Source of the DNA: Aureobasidium sp. EXF-3400
Lineage: Eukaryota > Ascomycota > Dothideomycetes > Dothideales > Saccotheciaceae
Length of the DNA stretch: 64,000 bases
Assembly: GCA_024195585.1 (NCBI GenBank)
Contig: SWBL01000174.1
Span: forward strand, 40,196-104,195
Direction: 5' to 3'
The first letter of the stretch is position 1. Every line of letters starts with the position of its first letter. The position numbers were made by a program, and so were the translations under genes. The notes under the pieces are model-generated. The model did no database searches and was not told the DNA's origin. It worked only from the letters and a program-made list of their open reading frames with translations. This document shows positions 55,095 through 64,000 of this stretch, in pieces.

Positions 55095-56837
55095 TCATGC
55101 AGTACCATAAGTCTGGTGACCATGCTCTCTCATCGTGTTGCTCACATCAGCACCAGGCATCAACACTTCCCTAGCCTCCTCAGCCTCTTCCTCCAAACCC
55201 TCTCTCTCGATAGATCTAGACTGATACCACACATAACCAACCAACACCACACCAACCGCAAAAGCCGTAGAAAGCAAAATAATGTTAACAGGAATAGGGT
55301 TGTTGTGGAAAGCATGATGGGTAAGTGCATCCAATCCTTGAGCCGAGAAGTTGAACAGACCAGCGAGACAGATGATAAGACCGTAGACCTTGCCAAAAGT
55401 GGCAAAACCAAAGACTTTGGCCGAATAGTCTGATACGGCTGTATAGTACAGAGGGCGGTAGATGACGAAGAGAATGATGTTGGCGTATGCGGAGGCAGTG
55501 TTGGGAATGACACCGAGAACACCAATCGCGGTTGCAATGGTGACTAGCAGAGTAAGAGTGAAGACGGTGCTTGTGTGGTCGAGGACAAGTCCAATGAAAG
55601 GCACAGCAACCACACCACCAAGTGGAAGTGCAACATCGAAGAAAGCGTTGATGTTCTCGGCTTTCTCGGGGCCGACGAGGTAAGAATATTGAGTGCGAAT
55701 AGTGGCGACAAAGTAGTTGATTCTGGTCATCTGGATGATGGTGAACAGAGCGATGAGGATGAACCATGGTGTCATGATTTGCTTGAATGCAGGCCTGCCA
55801 TGCAGGACACCCCAAACGCCGCTTGTTGCCTCGACTTGCTGCTGTTGGGCCTGTTGTTGTTCGGCACCCTTAGTGCCTAGCAGTTCTGTAATTTCGCTGA
55901 CCACAGACTCGCGACGTTCTTGACGAAGAAGAGCACGTTCCTCGTTGGTGATGTCTTGGTCGGAATCTGAGTCGGCCAATGGTTCTTCGGCTTGCTGAAC
56001 CAATTCTCCAACAGTCTTGTAGCTGTTTGAAGGCATAAGGAAAATTTGAGCGACGAGAATCAAGGCGGGTACAGCCAGGTAAATCAAGAAGAAGCGCTTA
56101 GTGTTGAAAGCGCCATCGGTGGCCTGGAAGATGAGACGGTAAACAAGGAAGACAGCAGAGCTAGTATCGAAGGCGCCAGTCAAAAGTGCAAGGATAGTGC
56201 CCGAGTGCTTAGGGAAGGTGTTCGAGAGCTGGAAGCTCGAGATGAAGATGAAGGGGCCACCAAGAGCGAGGAAGAAGTAGCCAGGAATCCAGAGATCGAC
56301 ACTCTCGCGAGCATCCCATGCAAAGGCCAGCAGTGCAGAGCCGATGGCCAGAAGGAAACAGCCGATGATACCAGCAACCTTGGGGCCATATCGATCCAAG
56401 ATAGTTCCAACAGGCAAAGCGCAGACATTGGTGCTGACAGCGGCGACGGTGAACATCAAGTTGAGTCTCAACTCTTGCTCGTAGCATACCCATACGCCTT
56501 GTTCGATCTCTTTCGGAGTGCATCTATCAGCATAAACACCCTGTTCAATCAGAACAGGCTTTATTGCTGCATATCCAAATACCACGCCAGCAGCAAACAG
56601 ACAATAAACACAAGCGACAGCAACTTGAGCTATCCTCTTGATCTTGCTGACCTCAAAAGCAGCAACCGGCTCCTCATGCGCAATATTCGGCGTCCAGCTG
56701 CCTACAGGATTAAAGCTCAACTTGCGACGCTCAGAACCAGTAGGTGAAGAAGCTCTGACTCCCAAGTCATTTGGTGTCGTTGTATTCCAGTGATCCCGCA
56801 GTGTCTCCATACTGCTTCTTCGCTCGAATAACGACAT
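55095..56837 (-). CDS. MFS transporter, Fmp42/LAT-type
   Basis: Single exon, 580 residues. A polar N-terminal tail (about 75 residues) precedes 12 hydrophobic helices in two blocks, starting IAQVAVACVYCLFAAGVVFG. The MFS loop motif is seen as GTILDRYGPKVAGIIGC. A cytosolic loop (about residues 285-350) is acidic and Gln-rich (EQQQAQQQQVEA). The second block begins with FILIALFTIIQMTRINYFVA and includes GLVLDHTSTVFTLTLLV. The C-terminal tail is charged (IEREGLEEEAEEAREVL). Layout and the first-loop CTPKEIEQGVWVC segment fit the yeast Fmp42 / mammalian SLC43 (LAT3/4) branch, which carries large neutral amino acids in mammals. The fungal substrate and membrane (plasma, vacuolar or other) are uncertain. 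Confidence 0.88.
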   Translation of the reverse strand: MSLFERRSSMETLRDHWNTTTPNDLGVRASSPTGSERRKLSFNPVGSWTPNIAHEEPVAAFEVSKIKRIAQVAVACVYCLFAAGVVFGYAAIKPVLIEQGVYADRCTPKEIEQGVWVCYEQELRLNLMFTVAAVSTNVCALPVGTILDRYGPKVAGIIGCFLLAIGSALLAFAWDARESVDLWIPGYFFLALGGPFIFISSFQLSNTFPKHSGTILALLTGAFDTSSAVFLVYRLIFQATDGAFNTKRFFLIYLAVPALILVAQIFLMPSNSYKTVGELVQQAEEPLADSDSDQDITNEERALLRQERRESVVSEITELLGTKGAEQQQAQQQQVEATSGVWGVLHGRPAFKQIMTPWFILIALFTIIQMTRINYFVATIRTQYSYLVGPEKAENINAFFDVALPLGGVVAVPFIGLVLDHTSTVFTLTLLVTIATAIGVLGVIPNTASAYANIILFVIYRPLYYTAVSDYSAKVFGFATFGKVYGLIICLAGLFNFSAQGLDALTHHAFHNNPIPVNIILLSTAFAVGVVLVGYVWYQSRSIEREGLEEEAEEAREVLMPGADVSNTMREHGHQTYGTA

Positions 56838-57648
56838 CGTTGCGTCGTTTCGTGCAACTCGAGAAGTTATATTTCGGTCGGCTAGGTAGTTTATGGGCTG
56901 ACGTAATTTCTCTCACAATAGGTATTTCCCCGCAGAGGATGAGGGCACGCGATCAGAGTGCCAATGTTTGACGAGTCAGTTCAATATAGGCGTGTAGGAT
57001 GACCGAGGGATGACCATGAGACAGAATGAAAATGAGAAAACGAAGGGTGGGACTTTTTTTCGCAAAAAGCTGACTGAGGCAACTACATGTTTATGAGAGC
57101 TGGTTGGAAAGAAATTTTCCGGGAAGCTGGACTGCATGATTACCCACAGTTGTGGTTCTACAAATGGATAGGACACGATAAGAAGCACCTTTTCCAGATG
57201 CCTGTTCATTTTGTCCAATCACGGCTCCCGGATCACGCCGACGCTTGATAGTTTGACTCGATAAAAACTCGTGGGGCCTTTAAAACTGGTGGGGCTTTTT
57301 GTTCTTTATAAAGAGCAATCAAGACTATTCGTGATTTCTATTAGGAGTCGTCTTGAAGCTGCGCCTATCTTTTTCCATGTCTTTCCGTATTAACCCGCTG
57401 CAATGCGAAAAACAATAGAAACGACTGTAATGTGAGGACCGCTCTATGCCGAAGGAAAGGACCAAGGACAACAAAAGTGCAAAACAAAAGAGAACAAATC
57501 ACATCTCCGCGCAATGCGCCCATCTCCGATACCACACCATCTGTGCCGTCGCAGCAAAATTTTCAAGGAGAAATTGAACAAGGGTCTGGCCCTTCGTTCA
57601 GCTTTTCCATCGTCAGTCGCATCTCCGGTCAACTCAGCGTCGAGTTGT
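56838..57648. other. Intergenic stretch, nothing recognised
   Basis: About 810 bp: promoter of the MFS gene and 3' flank of the MARVEL-like gene. A short A/T-rich part lies near 57290-57430. Confidence 0.45.
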
Positions 57649-58360
57649 TCAAGCAGCTTCGATCTTCTTGGGAAACAGACCAGCTCTCTTGCTCTTGAAC
57701 CACAAAGTCGGCAGCAAGATGCACGAGCATGAGAACAGGATACTGTGTAATTAATGTCAGCTAACCAGTCATCATGTAAAGCACATGCAAACGACTCACC
57801 AAAGCGCAATACACAACCCCCAAATTGCCTTGGTTTCAAGACAGTTGACTCTGGTTGAGCCAGCCCAGACATACAGGCCGATACTGCCGCCCTGCTTGAC
57901 GTTCTGCACTAGACTTTGCAACCAGGACGCAGCGCCTGCTGCATCAACTTTGGCATCCGCATTGACGATGGCGAAACAATTGAGCAGACTGAGTGGCTTG
58001 CCGAGAGTAACCGAGACGACGATGAAAGCAAGAAGGAGAAGACCATCAATGGCAGTCATGATGAACAAGCCCAGGTTTGCTTGGGCCATATAGAACGGAA
58101 TGCTGATGAGAGTGTACAGCGTGGCGATGCAAGTCTACCATCCACATCAGTATTGATTAGGACTTTACAGCATGGTAAGGATCACTTACGACACTCAATG
58201 TTCCAACGATCTCTTTGGGAGGCTCGAGACCAATACCGTTGATGGCAGCCACGAAGTTTGCTGTCAACCCGACAATACCAACCATCGCGACCAGACTCAA
58301 TCCTCTGACGCAGAGGAAGGTCTCGCTAAGAGGAAGAGCACCATAGCTTGGGACAGGCAT
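57649..58360 (-). CDS. Four-helix MARVEL-like membrane protein
   Basis: Exons 58360-58190, 58134-57800 and 57742-57649, 199 residues, all phases matching. The four hydrophobic helices are: CVRGLSLVAMVGIVGLTANF; SVTCIATLYTLISIPFYMAQ (across the first splice site); LFIMTAIDGLLLLAFIVVSV; and WGLCIALCILFSCSCILLPT (across the second). The loop between helices three and four is outside or lumenal and contains C/N pairs (LLNCFAIV ... RVNCLETKA). The C-terminal tail is short and basic (KSKRAGLFPKKIEAA). Small fungal proteins of this layout belong to the MARVEL/Nce102-like group, found at plasma membrane domains, but the motif likeness here is only general. Confidence 0.78.
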
Positions 58361-59371
58361 ATTTTCGGCTCTGATAGATTGCTGATGGGCGAACGAGAAA
58401 GTAGAAATGCAAAAGGCCGGCCTGCGGTAAAGACTCAAGGTAAAATGCAAGTAAGATATGCAATAGATCGAAGAAGATGCGAGACAGAGCAGAAATTAAT
58501 ATGCTGAACAAGAAGCAGAAGCAGGAAAAGAGGAAATGCTGTGTTTGTTGGATTGTCTGAGACCGAGAACAACCCCTCCGAAGCAGGATTCTTAAGTACT
58601 GACTCCTCGGCTACACAGCCTACCAAACATACGAAATTCAGACAATCAATCCATGTTTCTTGCTATTGTGGCTCATCTCATCGAGAAGGTGGAACACGCT
58701 GTCTCTCTTCAGTTGACGCTGCCTCATCCAATGGGACACAGTCTTGGCACGGCGCGTAAATATAGCGACAACCATTTTGCTTGCGACGACTGGACAATGG
58801 CCTTTGAAGATGATCTGGACGCCTGCATTCCGTGTTTCTTTCATGTTGAATTGATCTGCTGCAGATTGTGGCGGAGGCTTGTTGATGTTTGAGAGATGTC
58901 TGCAAGCAGATCCGGGTCGAGGCGCTGGGCGGATGTTTGACGAATGCTCCGTTAGAAGCATACCATCAGATAGGCGACCAATGGAAGATCATGAATCTGT
59001 CCAAGTCTGGAAATAGGTAATATCTACGAAAGTTCCGATTCGTCGTGAGACGGGAATACACAAGTCACTGCAAAGTCTAACTTATGCGGATGAGAGGAGC
59101 GAAGAAGAGATGAGAGCAGCGAAATGCATTGTGGGAGTCATGTCATGCCGAAATGTAAGAAGCAACTTGCAAAAGAACACAGCTAGCGGCAAGAAGCCAG
59201 CAAGAAGCAAATGAATTAAGCAACGACCCGTTTGACCTCCCTCGCATTACCCATAAACGCCATCACCATACCAAGCAACAACGCCATTGGAACCAGTCTT
59301 CGCAAGCTTGCCAGCGTGGGCAATCAACTCTCGCGCTAGCAACGGGCAGACACGCCCGTCTGCTATCATTG
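58361..59371. other. Intergenic stretch, nothing recognised
   Basis: About 1 kb: promoter of the MARVEL-like gene and 3' flank of the second Zn2Cys6 gene. No RNA gene or repeat seen. Confidence 0.5.
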
Positions 59372-62183
59372 TCAATAACCAGCAGAGCTGCTCACAGGTC
59401 CGTACGTTGTCATCGGCCAGAGACCATCTGCGATCAGAGGCAAAGGTACACCACTGCCATCTCCAACAGGCATGACGCTGCTAGGCTCAACACCAGGAGG
59501 TTTCTGACCCAGCGCTAACAGTGCGTTTGCATTCTGCACGTCGAAGCCAGGGTAACCTGTTCCCATGATACCGAGCATGTCATGAGTGAAATGGCGCCAA
59601 GCGACAGGTCCCATCATCATCTGTTGAGGTTGTTGCTGAGGCGTCATTGCCGCTGCGGTCGTTGCGGTCGTGGGGGGAGAAGCGTAGCTGTTGTTCGGTG
59701 ACGGCGAGGTGAATGCTTGGAAAAGATTTTGTGTCGTTTGGTCGTGAGAAGATATCTGCTGCGGAACGTTTTGGTTGTGGGTGTGGTTAGCTTGGTGCAG
59801 GGCATGGCCAGCATTGTGGGCGGCGAGTTGGGCAGTAAGGTCGGATTTGATATCATCGCCATTGGTGTATGCGCTGTTATCGACAAATGCAGGATATGCT
59901 GGTGCCGACGCTCCTGAAGGATCAGGGTATGCGAACCCATTGTTTTGATAGGACTGTTGAGCTTGCAGACCGTTCTCGTCTGGGCCAAGGTATGATGCGC
60001 CGGCAGTGCTATCCGTAGGAGGAGCGCCATTGGGATCGGCAGGGACATATGCTGGAGCATAGCCTGCAGGAGCATTGTAGCTATTGACGCCATCTTGTTG
60101 GCCGTCAACGAGCGCGGGCGAAGAGTGAGCAATGTTGGCTGAAGCGACAGCAGCACTTGCGGTCTTTGCTGCAAGGTGACGGTGGATGTTGTCAATGGAA
60201 GCGTTGACAATGTGACGAACGGCATTCTGGAGTTTATTACCGCTACCCATCAAATGACCAATGTCACCAATGATGCCCAACCACTGCTCCATGGTGTCTT
60301 TGAGAGCGTTGAGATCAGTGGATGTGATGTGATCTTTGCGCTGGTTGTAAGCGAAAAGAGTGACAAATATGGCAGAAAGCCAGACAGTGGCGTTGAGCCA
60401 AGTAGTGTCGAGGGCTCTCAAAGCACGCATACTCTGTGCAACGTGCAGTAGCTTGGCGCTGGCATCCAAACAGACATCCAAGTTCTTGTTGTTGACGTCA
60501 GTGTTCTGGGTACGACAGACAGCAGGGTGATGAACGAGCAAGTTCAGCTCTTGAGCACCAAACTGCAGGTAGAGCGAACAGGCTCTGTCATCTTGAGCAG
60601 TCTCGGGGCCACCAGAGAGCTCGATGGGTATGCTCTTCAGGAAGTAATCAAGATCACGCTCGAGCTTCTGAATTGTGAGCTCATAGGAGTGAGGAGGAGC
60701 GCGAACTGAGTAGATCGAAGTCTGAACCTGAATGACGAGTAGAACCCATTTGAAGTTGTGACATGCGACGCGGTACGAGCACTTGTGCCATTCATCGATG
60801 CAGGTTGCCTCGCTGCCAGTGTTGTCGTCGAGAGCCTTAGGGAATTCAACATCAAAGTCTTCGAGACGCATGGCCAACGGGCGACCGAGCTTATTACTAA
60901 TAGACGTGTGAATAACCAGAACACTCCAGAAGACACGCTTGCGCATTTCGATCTCGTGTTCGCTGAACTCAGGGCTGGATTTACCCCAGGCGCTGACAGA
61001 TCTGTGGAGGCCCATTTCTGCACAGAGGTTGAGTGTAAGAGTGGACATGAACCACGCAGCTCCAGGCTTGGTGAAGTTCCTCAGGTGCAGACAGATCAAA
61101 GCAATAGCCTGAATGTTAGGCAGGGTACGCTTGGCCATCAGATCAGGAAGGAAGCTGGCAGCATAACGATAGTGGTCGGCCCATTGGGTTGGGCGACTGT
61201 TTCTGACCGAAGACTGGAACAACATCATGGCGATGATCATATGTAGCTGCACAGTCTCACTAATATCTGGCTGATACACTTCATCTGAGTTGAGGCGGTC
61301 GACCATGTCCAAGACGTCGGGCTTGTGGACGATAGGCGCATGGCAGTTTACGGATATGAAGTACCATTCGCAAAGAGCTTTGCACTCACGGTACGAAGGG
61401 AACGAAGGTGGAGGCGGACGTTCTTGGGACGACTTGAAGGCGATGCTGAGGAAGTTCTCGTATGATGTGGGTGAGAAAGCTTCATCGTTGTCGTTGGTTA
61501 CGAAGTCGACGAGGTCCAGCTCCATACCGAAGAGGGCAACGGAGGTGCCCTTGATAGGGGACAGCCATTCATTCGCGCCAGAGATACCGAGGTAGTTGTC
61601 GCCAAGGGAGCTGTTGCGATAGTCGGGCAGGGCAGAAGCGCGGGCACGAGACTTTGACGGGTCGAGATGGGTATCGGCTCCAAGGATGGTTGAAAGGTCG
61701 AACATCTGTTGAGGCCAGGCGTAGGCAGGCTGGCCTCCACTGCCGACAAAACCCAAAGGCATGATAGGTGCAGGACGAGGGTCGAGTCCAGATTCGATCA
61801 ATTGCTGGCGCAAGTCGTTGATGTGTTGCTTCAAAGCCATATTCTCCGACTCGATGTGCTCGGTATGGCCTCTGGAGGTGGCGCGACCAGTGATGCGGTC
61901 GGTCGTCTTGCATTCGAGGTTGTTGGCGATGCATGGTGAGCATCCACCTGGGCGAGCATCACATCGGATCTTTCTGACCTGCATGCACTGTCAGTAACTC
62001 GACGACAGGATGACGGTCATGGTGGTGATGGAGTCCCACCTTGCATCGGTCGCAGGCCTGACCAGTCCTCGAGGTTGTCGTCAACTTCTTGCGGACAGAG
62101 CGTGAGAAGTCGCCATTCTCCGACTTAGGAAGCTTGGCCGGCGTGCCATCAGCGCTGCCTTCAGAGGCGCGTTTGCTGCTCAT
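59372..62183 (-). CDS. Zn2Cys6 transcription factor with fungal_trans domain, 916 aa
   Basis: Exons 62183-62040 and 61978-59372; the 61-bp intron (gtggga to tgcag) sits inside the zinc cluster, right after CDRCK. Joined, the cluster is ACDRCKVRKIRCDARPGG then CSPCIANNLEC, with the six Cys in the normal spacing. The linker reads TTDRITGRATSRGHTEHIES and is followed by a coiled coil (NMALKQHINDLRQQLIES) for dimer formation. The fungal-specific middle domain (PF04082) runs from about residue 210 to 500 (YFISVNCHAPIVHKPDVLDM; GAAWFMSTLTLNLCAEMGLH; KRVFWSVLVIHTSISNKLGR). The last 250 residues are Ala/Pro/Asn/Gln-rich, a likely activation region. It should act in the nucleus on CGG-type sites; the target pathway is unknown. 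It is divergent from CGI121. Confidence 0.92.
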
Positions 62184-62529
62184 GCCTCACTCAAGACGGT
62201 ATTCGCCGTGAGCAAGAAGGACGCGGTACAAGCCGTGGATAGGAAAAGCTGCGCCTGTTGAATCTTATCAAACCAAAGAACTCGAGCAATTCAAGGCGTG
62301 CAATGTTCGGGAAAACGATGGTTGCAATGGCGGCGTGATCCTGCGTGCTTGTATAGCGATGGTATCGCCTCCCGAAGATGACATGAATTTTCTCTCTACC
62401 AACTTCATTATCCAAGAGCGCCAACATGCCGATTCCGCACGTGACTCGCACGGACCACGTTCCTCCATCGCTCTTTCCTTCCACAACCAACACATTTACA
62501 TAGCAAACACGCTTTCTGATCTCGTCCAA
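62184..62529. promoter_or_regulatory. Shared upstream region of the Zn2Cys6 gene and CGI121
   Basis: 346 bp between divergent starts. No TATA box is clear. A frame on the plus strand is open through the region in phase with CGI121 (from 62335), but its ATG-free part is low in coding bias and the start at 62530 fits the family. Confidence 0.45.
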
Positions 62530-63210
62530 ATGTCTACTCTCGAGACCATTGCCCTCCCTCACTTGCCGCAGCACCACCTCTGCGTTGGGCTGTTCAAGAA
62601 TGTGAAGAATGCTGCTTTCCTCCGCCAGCAACTTCTGGCTGGCAACGCCGACTTTGAATATGCTTTTCTTGATGCTTCTGTTGTAAGTCGCTCTTTCTTC
62701 AGCATATAGTACCTCTCTAATTTTGGTAGGTTATCTCTCGTATGCAGTTCCTCGCTGCTTCCTTCAGAGGCATCAACGACTTTGCAAGCAACCGCATGAA
62801 GAGTCACAACGTTCATTCTGAAATCGTCTTTTCTTTCTCGCCCAACAACAATGTAAGTCTATTGTTCTACATAGCAGATGCTCGTAAGCTGAGTTTTTTA
62901 GATTGCTGAATCGTTCCGCCGCTTTGGTATTTCGGATACCACTCAAAATGTTCTGGCAATCAAAGTCCTATCTCCAGAAACGACAGCTGAGTCTGTCAGC
63001 CAACACCTTCTGCAGAACATTGAGGGCGATCCAGTAGATGTATCGGATGCCAACTTTGCAGAGTTGGCTGATCAAGCACGCCTCCGCAAAATCTACAAGC
63101 TCAATGTCCAGACCAAGAAGGGCGCTGCTAATGGCACTGCTTCTAAGGAGTCTGAGATCAAGGAGCTTGAGACATCCATCCTCGGAGTCATGGCTCTCAA
63201 AGGTTCATGA
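62530..63210 (+). CDS. CGI121: KEOPS/EKC complex subunit CGI121
   Basis: Exons 62530-62682, 62730-62852 and 62902-63210, 194 residues. CGI121 binds Bud32 (PRPK) in the KEOPS complex, which makes t6A at position 37 of ANN-decoding tRNAs; CGI121 holds the tRNA 3' end. The sequence opens [20 protein letters not shown], then [19 protein letters not shown] and [10 protein letters not shown], then the core helices [20 protein letters not shown] and [20 protein letters not shown] followed by [13 protein letters not shown]. These follow the order of the fungal and human (TPRKB) proteins, and the usual length is 180-200 residues. Three introns boundaries all match phase. The C-terminal part is Lys-rich with [20 protein letters not shown]. 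Confidence 0.93.
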
Positions 63211-64000
63211 GCTCTGAACCTGCCTTCCCGGAATATCAACATCTATCAGTTTGGGCTGGCTAACCTCGGCCACTCTCACAGCTGTGTTACACATCTGACT
63301 CAGATTGCGGCTCTCACAACACATTCGGGTCAGCGAGGCCTCCCTGAGCTGATGGTCGCCGCCTCATGTTCGCAAACAGCTCTGAGTAGAGGTCCTGCGG
63401 CGATGCTCGCCATCAATGCAGTCGCATTGTCGGAGCTAAACTACCCAGAATATTGAGCTGCATCCTACCAGTGTCGAACATGTCGACCGTGAGCCATGTC
63501 CTCAGTAATCACAGACGTGAACCACAAAGCGGTCAAGCAAATATCCGTATATACTAACCAGCTTACGCTTATGATCCTCCGTAGTTTACGGACAAGACAC
63601 CAACATTATTTGAATCTAGAAGATCAACCTTGTAACCTTTCTCCTGCAACCCCCTCCACTCTTTCGCGTTTGGTGAAGTTGGTATCCTTGTAAATCTGCC
63701 CATGGGCCTTCACTACTATCGTTTCGCTATATGTTACCCGGAGGAGAAGATCCAGATATCAATATTGACGATTTGAAGATCATGTGAGCTCCTGGATCGA
63801 TTTGGGTGGGGTTCGACTTCCGAAGTCCTATACCACATGTCGACGAGCTGTGCTACTCGCTGACCAACAAAACTATGTCTATGAGTCGTCAAAAAGCCAA
63901 GCAACAAGCACATACGGCCACAGTCAGCTGAAAACTGGGCATCCCGTCCGCTCTGCCATACATAAGCAGTTGAACGGCAGATTAGTACTACGGTGGGTGA
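63211..64000. other. Downstream end of window, nothing recognised
   Basis: About 790 bp after CGI121. Only frames shorter than 70 codons; the sequence ends inside what may be the flank of the next gene. Confidence 0.45.

Overview
The window is nuclear DNA from a filamentous ascomycete (Pezizomycotina). Genes carry short introns (about 45-60 bp, GT-AG with CTRAC-like branch points), lie close together on both strands, and use many C-ending codons. Typical fungal families are present: Zn2Cys6 factors, GMC oxidoreductases, a GH76 wall protein, a hybrid histidine kinase, and an RpdA-type deacetylase with its long tail. A Dothideomycete is my guess from overall style only; nothing in the sequence proves it. 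All spliced models were built by hand from reading frame and splice signals.

Layout. 0-8 kb: a secreted GMC oxidoreductase, a membrane-anchored arylsulfotransferase-like protein and a large uncharacterised fungal protein, all on the plus strand. 8-19 kb: a Ser/Thr-rich wall protein with a But2-type C-terminus, a DUF2235 (Tle1-like) hydrolase, a small membrane protein and a GPI-type GH76 (Dfg5/Dcw1) mannosidase, separated by long empty stretches. 19-28 kb: a six-exon hybrid histidine kinase, a small membrane protein, and a Zn2Cys6 regulator that faces, tail to tail, a six-exon intracellular GMC oxidoreductase. 28.6-34.6 kb is a gene-poor accessory stretch with a tRNA-Ala(UGC), a diverged tandem repeat and two neighbouring small genes sharing a Cys/His motif (one broken), plus a possible third remnant. 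This is the best candidate for something undescribed.

34.7-52.3 kb is a compact housekeeping block: M28 aminopeptidase, RNA polymerase III subunit RPC34, an AT-hook/RG-rich nuclear protein head to head with MTC1, a GFA-family protein, an NTF2-like protein, an amidase, and RPD3 head to head with RPN11 over a 504-bp promoter holding a duplicated 16-mer. 52.3-64 kb: a probable F-box-like relic, an Fmp42-like MFS transporter, a four-helix MARVEL-like protein, a second Zn2Cys6 factor, and CGI121 of the KEOPS complex.

How the genes work together: the 34-52 kb and 62-63 kb genes serve core functions (tRNA transcription and t6A modification, chromatin, proteasome). The first 28 kb is mostly cell surface, secretion, signalling and oxidation. 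The only neighbours that look like a possible functional unit are the Zn2Cys6 regulator and its convergent GMC oxidoreductase. No classical biosynthetic backbone gene (PKS, NRPS, terpene cyclase), transposase, CRISPR array or viral gene was seen.
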